Shown: one piece after another, positions 1-5,029 of the stretch
Numbering within the stretch: the stretch's first letter is position 1
Layout of the letters: each line of letters starts with the position of its first letter
Assembly (NCBI GenBank): GCA_947367285.1
Contig: CANBDB010000114.1
Coordinates: forward strand, 1-5,029
Reading direction: 5' to 3'
DNA: 5,029 bases
From: an uncultured Clostridia bacterium
GTDB lineage: Bacteria > Bacillota > Clostridia > Oscillospirales > CAG-272
Program-made: the position numbers and the translations under genes
The notes under the pieces: model-generated
Database searches by the model: none
Told to the model about the DNA's origin: nothing
What the model saw: the letters and a program-made list of their open reading frames with translations, nothing else

Positions 1-63
1 ATCACACCTATTGTAGCACAAAAAGTGTTTCTTGTAAATAAAAATATTAAAAATTGCCCACAC

Positions 64-97
64 TTTGACAATATTTGCCTCATAATGAAACTATAAT
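64..97 (+). promoter_or_regulatory. Probable spoIIG promoter with long spacer and Spo0A-box-like site
   Basis: A perfect -35 hexamer TTGACA (65-70) and a perfect -10 hexamer TATAAT (92-97) lie 21 bp apart, instead of the usual 17. The Bacillus subtilis spoIIG promoter is known for the same oddity, a 22-bp spacer, and needs phosphorylated Spo0A to be used by sigma-A polymerase. On the complementary strand, 64-71 reads TTGTCAAA, one mismatch from the 0A-box core TTGTCGAA, and it overlaps the -35 as the proximal 0A site does in B. subtilis. Transcription would start near 103-105, leaving a leader of about 21 bases before the ATG at 126. A second, weaker 0A-like match (TTGTAGCA, 11-18) is not reliable. 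The hexamers are seen directly; Spo0A control is inferred from the family and the downstream genes. Confidence 0.66.
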
Positions 98-125
98 TGA
101 ATAAGAAATGAAAAAGGAGTTAAAA

Positions 126-983
126 ATGGTAGTTTACGGGGATTTGCTGTTTATGATAAATTTCAGTATGGATTTTCTGTGCTTTTATTTTTCGTGCTTG
201 CTTACGCATCGTAAATTACCCAACCTTCGCGCTATTGTTGCGTCAAGCATTGGAGGAATATATTCCGTGGCGGTGCTATTTATCAAGGCTAAACAACCCA
301 TCGCGCTTTTGGTGGATATTTTCGTTCTTTTTTTAATGTGCGCCACTGTTTATTGTGGGCGAGGGGTGAGTTTGAAAACGGTTCTCAAAATGACTGCGAT
401 ATATTTTCTTGTTTCGTCGCTGCTAGGCGGCGTAATGACCGCGTTATATTCGTTTTTGAATAGATTTGATTCAATTTTTGACAATATGTCGATTGAAAAT
501 GACTTGCAAATTTGGATTTTTTTGCTTTTGGCTATTAGTGGCTCAGCATTAACGATTTATGGCGGAAAAATTTTTCGCTCGGGGTCATCAAAGAGAACTG
601 TGGGGCTTGAAATAGAGCACCTTGGAAAGATCGCGCGTCTTAGCGCTCTTGTTGATAGCGGAAACCTCGCGCTAGAGCCGATAAGCGGAAAAAGCGTGGT
701 TATAATTCGCCTTGAGACCTTGGAGAATATATTGGATAGCGAGGTGTATTCAGCTCTTGCAAAAGGGGACATTTGTCAACTCCCCTTGTCCGTAGCATCA
801 AAAATAAGGTTGATACCGACTCGGGCTATAAGCGGAGAAGCACTTTTGCCCGCGATGAGATTTGAAAGTGTCAGGATAAAAAACTCAAAGATAACGAAGG
901 AAATTGACGTATATATTGCATTTGTGAGGGGCAAAAAATTTGGCGATTGTGATGCGATAATATCTCACGAAACTATTATATAA
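126..983 (+). CDS. spoIIGA: SpoIIGA, sigma-E processing aspartic peptidase
   Basis: This is the membrane protease that removes the N-terminal pro-sequence of sigma-E in the mother cell, after a forespore-derived signal (SpoIIR in B. subtilis). The 285-residue product has five hydrophobic segments at about residues 2-26, 36-53, 57-77, 86-110 and 128-148. A soluble C-terminal domain follows, carrying the catalytic motif LVDSGN with Asp177, the equivalent of the aspartate of retroviral-type aspartic proteases. The end, GDCDAIISHETII, matches the usual family C-terminus. I chose ATG 126 because AAGGAG (114-119) lies six bases upstream. An in-frame ATG at 108 would lie almost at the predicted transcription start and has no ribosome binding site. 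The N-terminus MVVYGDLLFMIN is also typical of the family. It lies 72 bases upstream of its substrate gene sigE, the classic pairing. The length is slightly below the B. subtilis protein of about 309 residues, and no key residue is missing. Confidence 0.93.
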   Translation: MVVYGDLLFMINFSMDFLCFYFSCLLTHRKLPNLRAIVASSIGGIYSVAVLFIKAKQPIALLVDIFVLFLMCATVYCGRGVSLKTVLKMTAIYFLVSSLLGGVMTALYSFLNRFDSIFDNMSIENDLQIWIFLLLAISGSALTIYGGKIFRSGSSKRTVGLEIEHLGKIARLSALVDSGNLALEPISGKSVVIIRLETLENILDSEVYSALAKGDICQLPLSVASKIRLIPTRAISGEALLPAMRFESVRIKNSKITKEIDVYIAFVRGKKFGDCDAIISHETII

Positions 984-1055
984 AATCAAGAAAATCTAAT
1001 AAAACAATTAAAAATAATGTAAAATACTATTATATTATTATTTGTGGAGATGAAC

Positions 1056-1826
1056 ATGGAAAAGAAAGATGCGGTTGATAGTGCCATAGAAATTATACTT
1101 TACGCAACAAAAAAAGCGAGAGAGATTATATTCAAAATTAAAGTTCTTATAGGAAGGCTGAAGGCAAAGAATGCGGAGAGCGAGGTTTATTATGTTAACG
1201 GGCCCGACGTGCTCCCCCCACCGCTTACAAAGGAAGAGGAAGCGGAGTGTATTGAAAATATCGCCGTAGACCCTGAGGCGCGCAATAAACTGATAGAACA
1301 CAATCTTCGCCTTGTTGTGTACATAGCCAAGAAATTTGAGAGCACGGGCATTGGAATTGAGGACCTTGTTTCCATTGGTACTATAGGACTCATTAAAGCA
1401 ATAAACACGTTTAGAAGTGAAAAAAATATACTAATTGCCACATTTTCGGAAAAGTGTATTGAAAATGAGATACTAATGGCAATTCGCAAAAACTCACAAA
1501 AGCGGGGAGAGATATCAATAGACGAGCCGCTAAACGTCGATTGGGACGGCAACGAGCTTCTCCTTTCCGACGTACTGGGTAGCGAGGAGGATAATGTTTC
1601 CTACGAGCTTGAGCAGGCGGAGGAGAGGAGAGTTCTTCGCGAGGCGGTGGAAAAGCTTGACGAGAGGGAAAGGCTGATAATAGAAATGCGATACGGACTC
1701 TTCGGACGCAAGGAAATGACACAAAAGGACGTTGCGGATTGCCTTGGAATTTCTCAATCTTATATCTCGAGACTTGAAAAAAAGATAATTTCTGACCTTC
1801 GTTTAGAAATTGAAAATAAAATTTGA
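1056..1826 (+). CDS. sigE: Pro-sigma-E, early mother-cell sporulation sigma factor
   Basis: RNA polymerase sigma factor that directs early mother-cell transcription; it is made as an inactive, membrane-associated precursor. The product is 256 residues. Residues 1 to about 45 are an amphipathic pro-sequence ending in EVYY (43-46), the conserved processing neighbourhood, followed by LPPPLTKEEE. Region 2 spans about 82-150 (NLRLVVYIAKKF, EDLVSIGTIGLIKA), then comes IDEPLNVDWDGNELLLSDVLG, a sigma-E hallmark. Region 4 has its helix-turn-helix at about 222-243 (TQKDVADCLGISQSYISRL). ATG 1056 is preferred because GGAG (1046-1049) lies six bases upstream; GTG 1044 and ATG 1050 are in frame but overlap or abut that site. 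Two oddities stand out: the pro-sequence is about 18 residues longer than in B. subtilis, and region 2.3/2.4 reads ATFSEKCIENE where the family normally has ATYASRCIENE. It follows spoIIGA and is probably co-transcribed from the promoter at 64-97. Sigma-K is a relative, but the adjacent spoIIGA and the WDGNELLLSDVLG match favour sigma-E. Confidence 0.95.
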   Translation: MEKKDAVDSAIEIILYATKKAREIIFKIKVLIGRLKAKNAESEVYYVNGPDVLPPPLTKEEEAECIENIAVDPEARNKLIEHNLRLVVYIAKKFESTGIGIEDLVSIGTIGLIKAINTFRSEKNILIATFSEKCIENEILMAIRKNSQKRGEISIDEPLNVDWDGNELLLSDVLGSEEDNVSYELEQAEERRVLREAVEKLDERERLIIEMRYGLFGRKEMTQKDVADCLGISQSYISRLEKKIISDLRLEIENKI

Positions 1827-1844
1827 AAAAATTCAAAAAAACTA

Positions 1845-1873
1845 TTGCAAAATATGTTTTATTGTGTTATAAT
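1845..1873 (+). promoter_or_regulatory. Strong sigma-A-type promoter of rpmE, extended -10
   Basis: TTGCAA (1845-1850) and TATAAT (1868-1873) are separated by exactly 17 bp, and TG at 1865-1866 gives an extended -10 element (TGTTATAAT). The predicted start is near 1880, leaving a leader of about 40 bases before rpmE. The promoter begins just 19 bases after the sigE stop codon, so rpmE can be expressed in vegetative growth independently of the sporulation genes. The call rests on consensus matching alone. Confidence 0.82.
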
Positions 1874-1906
1874 CATATGCAATGTGAATTATTTTGCTAA
1901 AAAAGT

Positions 1907-1912
1907 GAGGTG
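1907..1912 (+). promoter_or_regulatory. rpmE ribosome binding site
   Basis: GAGGTG lies eight bases before ATG 1921 and is a six-base match to the anti-Shine-Dalgarno end of 16S rRNA. It fixes the rpmE start, which also agrees with the conserved N-terminus of L31. Confidence 0.8.
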
Positions 1913-1920
1913 TAAATAAA

Positions 1921-2130
1921 ATGAAGACAGGTATCCATCCTAAGTATGAAGAAGTAACAATTAAGTGTGCTTGTGGTGAAACAGTTACAACAAAGTCCAC
2001 AAAGGGCGGAGAAGTAAGAGTTGAAATTTGCTCTAAGTGTCATCCTTTCTTTACCGGTAAGCAGAAATTCGTTGACGCCGGCGGTAGAGTTGACAAATTC
2101 AAGAAGAGATTGCAGGCAAGCGGTAGATAA
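1921..2130 (+). CDS. rpmE: 50S ribosomal protein L31, zinc-binding type
   Basis: A small protein of the large ribosomal subunit, part of an intersubunit bridge near the central protuberance. The 69-residue product starts MKTGIHPKYEE and carries the full zinc ligand set Cys16, Cys18, Cys37 and Cys40 (CAC near the start, then CSKCHPF). This makes it the C+ form (RpmE) rather than the zinc-free paralogue used in zinc starvation. FFTGKQKFVDAGGRVDKFKKR is the usual C-terminal half. The length is normal. Codon use differs from the neighbours: all four arginines are AGA and nine of eleven lysines are AAG, as expected for a highly expressed gene. It has its own promoter upstream and a hairpin downstream, so it is probably mainly monocistronic. 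The zinc form suggests no special regulation, and I see no Zur-like palindrome. Confidence 0.97.
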   Translation: MKTGIHPKYEEVTIKCACGETVTTKSTKGGEVRVEICSKCHPFFTGKQKFVDAGGRVDKFKKRLQASGR

Positions 2131-2169
2131 TTTTGCCACCAATCTAAAATCAGTACATTTCGCAACTAT

Positions 2170-2217
2170 GGGCAAGCTGTGTGCATTTGGCACATACTTG
2201 CCCTTATTGTGTTTTTG
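2170..2217 (+). terminator. Bulged stem-loop terminator after rpmE
   Basis: GGGCAAG (2170-2176) pairs with CTTGCCC (2197-2203). After a single bulged C (2177), TGTGTGC (2178-2184) pairs with GCACATA (2190-2196), including one G-T pair, around the loop ATTTG (2185-2189). That is 14 pairs with one bulge. The following tract TTATTGTGTTTTTG is T-rich but interrupted, so termination may be incomplete. It sits 39 bases after the rpmE stop codon and upstream of murI, the expected place for the end of the rpmE transcript. Confidence 0.78.
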
Positions 2218-2248
2218 TCAAATTTTAGCAATTTGTTGCTTTGATTAC

Positions 2249-2254
2249 AGAGGG
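2249..2254 (+). promoter_or_regulatory. murI ribosome binding site
   Basis: AGAGGG lies eight bases before ATG 2263 and supports that start. I found no convincing -35/-10 pair between the rpmE hairpin and this site: TTGTCA at 2215-2220 has no -10 hexamer at an acceptable distance. Confidence 0.6.
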
Positions 2255-2262
2255 TAATAATA

Positions 2263-3057
2263 ATGAAGAAAGAAGATTTGTCCGTAGCGGTCTTTGATTC
2301 GGGACTTGGCGGAGTCAGCGTGCTAAAGGAGCTCCTACGTGAGCTTCCAAATGAAAATTTCATATATTACGGCGACACCGCAAATGCTCCTTACGGAGTG
2401 AAAAATGCGGACGAAGTCAGGGCGCTTACCTTTTCCGTTTACGAAAAGATGCGCGAGAGGGGAATCAAAGCCTTTGTTATTGCCTGCAACACTGCAACAA
2501 GTGTATCTGTGGCTCAATTGAGGGAAAAGTATCCCGAGGATATAATCGTGGGCGTTGAGCCTGCGCTAAAGCCCGCAGTTTTGTGCCGAGAGCAACCGAC
2601 GGTTGCCGTGCTTGCAACACCTCTTACGCTTAAAGAGGAAAAATTTGCCTCTCTTCTTGGTAGGTTTTCAGGAAATGCTAAGGTGATTCCGTTTGCCTGC
2701 CCGGGACTTGTTGAGTTTGTTGAGCGAGGCGAGGTGACGGGTGATGGTCTCCAAGCATTTTTGGAGCAGCTCCTCGAACCCTTGAAAAGGGAAAAGCTTG
2801 ACGCCGTGGTGCTTGGATGCACTCACTATCCCTTTGTTAAGGAAGAAATCGCCAAGATTTTGGGCGCTGACGTGCTTATTTTCGACGGAAGCCTTGGAAC
2901 TGCGAGAGAGACAAAGCGACGCCTTGAGGTGAGCGGAATTTTAAGCGCACGAAAAGAGCAAGGCACCGTAATATTTTTAGATTCGTCCTATCCAAATATT
3001 GAAAACCCCGAAAAATCAAACCTAACACGATTTGGAGGTGACTATTTATGCAAATGA
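2263..3057 (+). CDS. murI: Glutamate racemase
   Basis: Interconverts L- and D-glutamate without a cofactor in the cytoplasm, supplying the D-glutamate that MurD adds to the peptidoglycan stem peptide. The 264-residue protein is a normal full-length member of the Asp/Glu racemase family. The N-terminal substrate motif FDSGLGG is at 11-17, GDTANAPYG at 37-45, the first catalytic cysteine is Cys75 in ACNTATS, and the second is Cys186 in GCTHYP. Both lobes of the pseudosymmetric fold are therefore present with both acid/base cysteines. The central ATPLTLKEEKF segment (118-128) is, from memory, a form common in clostridial racemases and differs from the ATxGT form of Bacillus and E. coli. The stop codon lies inside the next gene: hflX starts 10 bases before this gene ends, so the two are probably co-transcribed and translationally coupled. 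The promoter is unclear; read-through from rpmE is possible. Confidence 0.95.
   Translation: MKKEDLSVAVFDSGLGGVSVLKELLRELPNENFIYYGDTANAPYGVKNADEVRALTFSVYEKMRERGIKAFVIACNTATSVSVAQLREKYPEDIIVGVEPALKPAVLCREQPTVAVLATPLTLKEEKFASLLGRFSGNAKVIPFACPGLVEFVERGEVTGDGLQAFLEQLLEPLKREKLDAVVLGCTHYPFVKEEIAKILGADVLIFDGSLGTARETKRRLEVSGILSARKEQGTVIFLDSSYPNIENPEKSNLTRFGGDYLCK
3034..3040 (+). promoter_or_regulatory. hflX ribosome binding site inside murI
   Basis: GGAGGTG, a near-perfect Shine-Dalgarno, lies seven bases before ATG 3048 and within the last codons of murI. It favours ATG 3048 over the in-frame ATG 3054, which would be 13 bases away. ATG 3054 does form an ATGA overlap with the murI stop and remains a possible second start. 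Confidence 0.75.
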
Positions 3058-4367
3058 ATTTCAGTAAAAATAAAGAAGAGCATATTTCAAAGGCAATTCT
3101 TGTAGGTATCGTTACAAGAGAAAACAATGCCGAGGAGGTTGAAAAGGAGCTCGACGAGCTTGCAAGGCTTCTTGACACGGCTGGTGGCGAGGAATTTGCA
3201 AGGCTCATACAAAATAAAGATACTCCCGATCCGAGAACTATGATCGGAAGCGGAAAGATTGCGGAGCTATCGGAGCTTTGCAAGAATAATGGAATAAAAC
3301 TCGTTATCTTTGACGCGGAGCTTTCTCCCTCACAAATCAGAAACATTGAGGACGATATTGGAGATGACGTGAGATGCATTGACCGTTCAATGCTCATTCT
3401 CGACATCTTTGCGCTCCACGCCACCACGGGCGAGGGTAAGCTTCAGGTTGAGCTTGCACAGCTTAAATATACTGCGCCCCGACTTATAGGCAAGGGAACG
3501 GAGCTTTCCCGTCTTGGCGGCGGTATCGGTACGCGAGGCCCCGGTGAATCCAAGCTTGAAAGTGACCGACGTCATATGAAGCGCCGTATCACTGCTCTTG
3601 AAGAGGAGCTTCGTGAGCTTGAGAAGAATAGAATGACCATGCGCGCGAGCCGCGATAGAAGCCAAATTCCGCAAATTGCGATAGTTGGCTACACAAACGC
3701 GGGCAAGTCCACACTTCTCAATACGTTGACTGACGCAGGTATTCTTGCGGAAAATAAGCTTTTCGCAACACTTGACCCGACAACGAGAAAATTAAAATTG
3801 CCCTCGGGTGAGTCCGTTTTGCTTACGGATACCGTTGGTTTTATTAGAAAATTGCCCCATCACCTCGTTAAAGCGTTCAAATCCACACTTGATGAGGCGG
3901 TTTATGCGGATATTCTTATGATAGTGATTGACGCGCACGACGACGAGGCAAGAGCACAGCTCGACGTTACCGAATCCCTCCTTGCGGAGCTTGGCGCGGC
4001 AGGAAAGCCCACTATCTACGTTTATAATAAGTGCGATCTCGGAATTTCTTCCGAGCTTCCTTCTTATATTGCAAACAATGAAGACCCCAACCGTGTAGTT
4101 TGTGCGATCTCGGCAAAGAGCGGAGAGGGAGTAGATACTCTTCTTGAGAAGATTGAAACTATCATTCACGCAGGCAAGAGCCGTGTTACCTTCGTAATTC
4201 CCAATTCCGAACAGGCGGCGCTCAATATTCTCTATAAAAACGCAAACGTTGAGAGTGTTGATTATGGCTATGAGGGAGTAACCGTTGTTGCGGTGGTTGA
4301 CCAAAAGGTTCGCGGAATGCTTAAAAAGTATGATATTAACAAGCCTCAAGAGGTTGAGGAGTTTTAA
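3048..4367 (+). CDS. hflX: HflX, ribosome-associated GTPase
   Basis: A TRAFAC-class GTPase that binds the 50S subunit. Studied HflX proteins split stalled or stress-damaged 70S ribosomes and, in some species, promote 100S disassembly or antibiotic tolerance. The 439-residue protein has the HflX N-terminal domain (about 15-120, with IGSGK at 66-70), and a glycine-rich linker GGGIGTRGPGESKLE followed by a coiled-coil-like charged stretch. The G domain has G1 GYTNAGKST (214-222), a threonine switch ATLDPTTR, G3 DTVGF (261-265), G4 NKCD (327-330) and G5 SAK (355-357). A short C-terminal domain ends in PQEVEEF. The linker has ESKLE where E. coli has ETQLE, a modest variation. All GTP-binding motifs look intact. 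It overlaps murI by 10 bases and lies 46 bases from the next gene, suggesting a murI-hflX operon that may extend downstream. Confidence 0.96.
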   Translation: MQMNFSKNKEEHISKAILVGIVTRENNAEEVEKELDELARLLDTAGGEEFARLIQNKDTPDPRTMIGSGKIAELSELCKNNGIKLVIFDAELSPSQIRNIEDDIGDDVRCIDRSMLILDIFALHATTGEGKLQVELAQLKYTAPRLIGKGTELSRLGGGIGTRGPGESKLESDRRHMKRRITALEEELRELEKNRMTMRASRDRSQIPQIAIVGYTNAGKSTLLNTLTDAGILAENKLFATLDPTTRKLKLPSGESVLLTDTVGFIRKLPHHLVKAFKSTLDEAVYADILMIVIDAHDDEARAQLDVTESLLAELGAAGKPTIYVYNKCDLGISSELPSYIANNEDPNRVVCAISAKSGEGVDTLLEKIETIIHAGKSRVTFVIPNSEQAALNILYKNANVESVDYGYEGVTVVAVVDQKVRGMLKKYDINKPQEVEEF

Positions 4368-4370
4368 ATT

Positions 4371-4392
4371 GCCTTCCCCTAAATGGGAAGGC
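4371..4392 (+). repeat. Intercistronic perfect hairpin after hflX
   Basis: GCCTTCCC (4371-4378) and GGGAAGGC (4385-4392) form a perfect 8-bp stem with the loop CTAAAT, three bases after the hflX stop codon. It is followed by TATTCTGAAAGG, with no T-run, so it is not a canonical intrinsic terminator. It ends 21 bases before the next start codon and eight bases before that gene's ribosome binding site. It may protect the 3' end of an hflX message or attenuate expression of the next gene; the role is inferred. Confidence 0.6.
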
Positions 4393-4413
4393 TATTCTGA
4401 AAGGAGCTAAGCT

Positions 4414-5029
4414 ATGGCTGAAAATGGCGAAAAATTGTATATAACCGTTCGCGGCTACGGTGAGGCTCGTTTTGAGGAAAAAAAGTCCGTTTTTATCGGT
4501 TATTGTGAGCACGTTACAAGCGAGGAAGAGGCACTTGCCTTTGTTAAGAAGATAAAGGAAAAGCATCGTGATGCAACGCATAATTGCTACGGCTACACCA
4601 TGAAGGGCGGCATTTCGTGCCGATATTCCGACGACGGAGAGCCGCAGGGAACTGCAGGTAAGCCCATTCTCGACGTGCTGCAAAAAAGCGGAGTTGATGA
4701 CGTGTGCGTTGTGGTTACACGTTATTTTGGCGGCACGCTTCTCGGTACGGGTGGGTTGGTTCACGCATACTCACAAGGCGCAAAGGTTGCGCTTGAGGCG
4801 GCGGGTATTGCTCAGTTTGAAAATTATGTTGTGTTTGAGGTTGTATGCTCCTATTCCGATCACCAAAGGATTAGCTTTGAGCTTGAAAAGCTTGACGCGA
4901 TAGTTGACCTTACCGATTATTCGGATTGTGTCAAGGTGATTTTCGCCGTGAAAGAGGCTCTTGCTGAAGGAATTGAAAGAAAAATAACCGAAATAAGCGC
5001 GGGAAAAAGTGCCGCAAAGCGTATTTGTG
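4414..5029 (+). CDS. YigZ/IMPACT-family protein, 3' end cut off by window
   Basis: This frame stays open from ATG 4414 to the window edge, giving 205 complete codons. Since YigZ-family proteins are usually about 205-215 residues, only the last few are missing. AAGGAG (4401-4406) lies seven bases before the start. The N-terminal UPF0029/IMPACT domain shows DATHNCYGY (53-61), SDDGEPQGTAGKPIL (72-86) and VVTRYFGGTLLGTGGLVHAYS (about 100-120). A DUF1949-like C-terminal domain follows from about residue 136 (FENYVVFEVVCSY). The eukaryotic relative IMPACT regulates the kinase GCN2; the bacterial function is not settled, with an RNA- or ribosome-related role suggested from the fold. VHAYS replaces the more usual VRAYS. 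It follows hflX after 46 bases and a hairpin, on the same strand, and is probably in the same operon. Confidence 0.92.
   Translation, partial: MAENGEKLYITVRGYGEARFEEKKSVFIGYCEHVTSEEEALAFVKKIKEKHRDATHNCYGYTMKGGISCRYSDDGEPQGTAGKPILDVLQKSGVDDVCVVVTRYFGGTLLGTGGLVHAYSQGAKVALEAAGIAQFENYVVFEVVCSYSDHQRISFELEKLDAIVDLTDYSDCVKVIFAVKEALAEGIERKITEISAGKSAAKRIC

Noticed and set aside
108..125. Upstream in-frame ATG for spoIIGA, adding six residues
   Set aside because: It has no ribosome binding site, would lie only a few bases from the predicted transcript start, and adds KKELK ahead of the conserved membrane N-terminus. Its downstream bases contain the site used by ATG 126.
984..1055. Possible internal promoter before sigE: TTAAAA (1008-1013), 17 bp, TATATT (1031-1036)
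   Set aside because: The stretch is almost entirely A and T, so such matches are expected by chance. The -35 match is poor, and sigE is normally co-transcribed with spoIIGA.
1044..1055. GTG 1044 and ATG 1050 as alternative sigE starts
   Set aside because: Both overlap or abut the GGAG site that is correctly spaced for ATG 1056.
1822..1837. Inverted repeat TTTGAA/TTCAAA over the sigE stop as a terminator
   Set aside because: The six-pair stem is almost all A-T and is followed by A's, not T's. It is too weak to terminate transcription.
2215..2220. TTGTCA as a -35 element for murI
   Set aside because: No -10-like hexamer lies 16-19 bp downstream. The best match (GATTAC, 2243) is 22 bp away and poor.
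2021..2257. Open frame on the + strand overlapping rpmE in another phase
   Set aside because: It runs through the L31 coding sequence and the terminator hairpin, has no family resemblance and no ribosome binding site. It is a shadow frame.
3792..4349. Long open frame on the - strand inside hflX, and similar ones inside sigE, murI and the YigZ-family gene
   Set aside because: They lie antisense to genes with intact, highly conserved motifs, show no recognisable domains and lack plausible start signals.
4694..4903. Short + strand open frame inside the YigZ-family gene
   Set aside because: The overlapping frame from 4414 carries all the conserved family motifs through this region, so this is an out-of-frame shadow.

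Overview
The window comes from a low- to moderate-GC, endospore-forming Firmicute, most likely a member of the class Clostridia. The evidence is an intact spoIIGA–sigE pair, strong AGGAG/GGAGGTG-type ribosome binding sites, a zinc-type L31, and clostridial-looking variants in the glutamate racemase and HflX. All recognisable genes are on the + strand. I cannot name the species from this sequence.

Layout: bases 1-125 are an AT-rich leader carrying a probable spoIIG promoter, with near-consensus -35 and -10 hexamers separated by an abnormally long 21-bp spacer and a Spo0A-box-like sequence over the -35. spoIIGA (126-983), the membrane aspartic protease, and sigE (1056-1826), the pro-form of the mother-cell sigma factor, follow. 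After sigE a strong extended -10 promoter (about 1845-1873) drives rpmE (1921-2130), which is followed by a long bulged hairpin resembling a terminator (2170-2217). murI (2263-3057) and hflX (3048-4367) overlap by 10 bases and look translationally coupled. A perfect 8-bp hairpin lies in the 46-base gap before a YigZ/IMPACT-family gene (4414 onward), which is cut by the window end within its last few residues.

How the genes work together: spoIIGA and sigE form one functional module. In known spore formers Spo0A-P switches on the pair early in sporulation, and SpoIIGA then cleaves pro-sigma-E once the forespore signals. The downstream genes are housekeeping: ribosomal protein L31, D-glutamate supply for peptidoglycan, a ribosome-associated GTPase, and a conserved protein of unclear role. 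They share no evident pathway with sporulation. sigG, which follows sigE in many Firmicutes, is absent here.

I see no phage, insertion sequence, CRISPR array, tRNA/rRNA or obviously undescribed system. The points most worth a second look are the long-spacer spoIIG-like promoter, an extended pro-sequence on sigma-E, and an unusual substitution cluster in sigma-E region 2.
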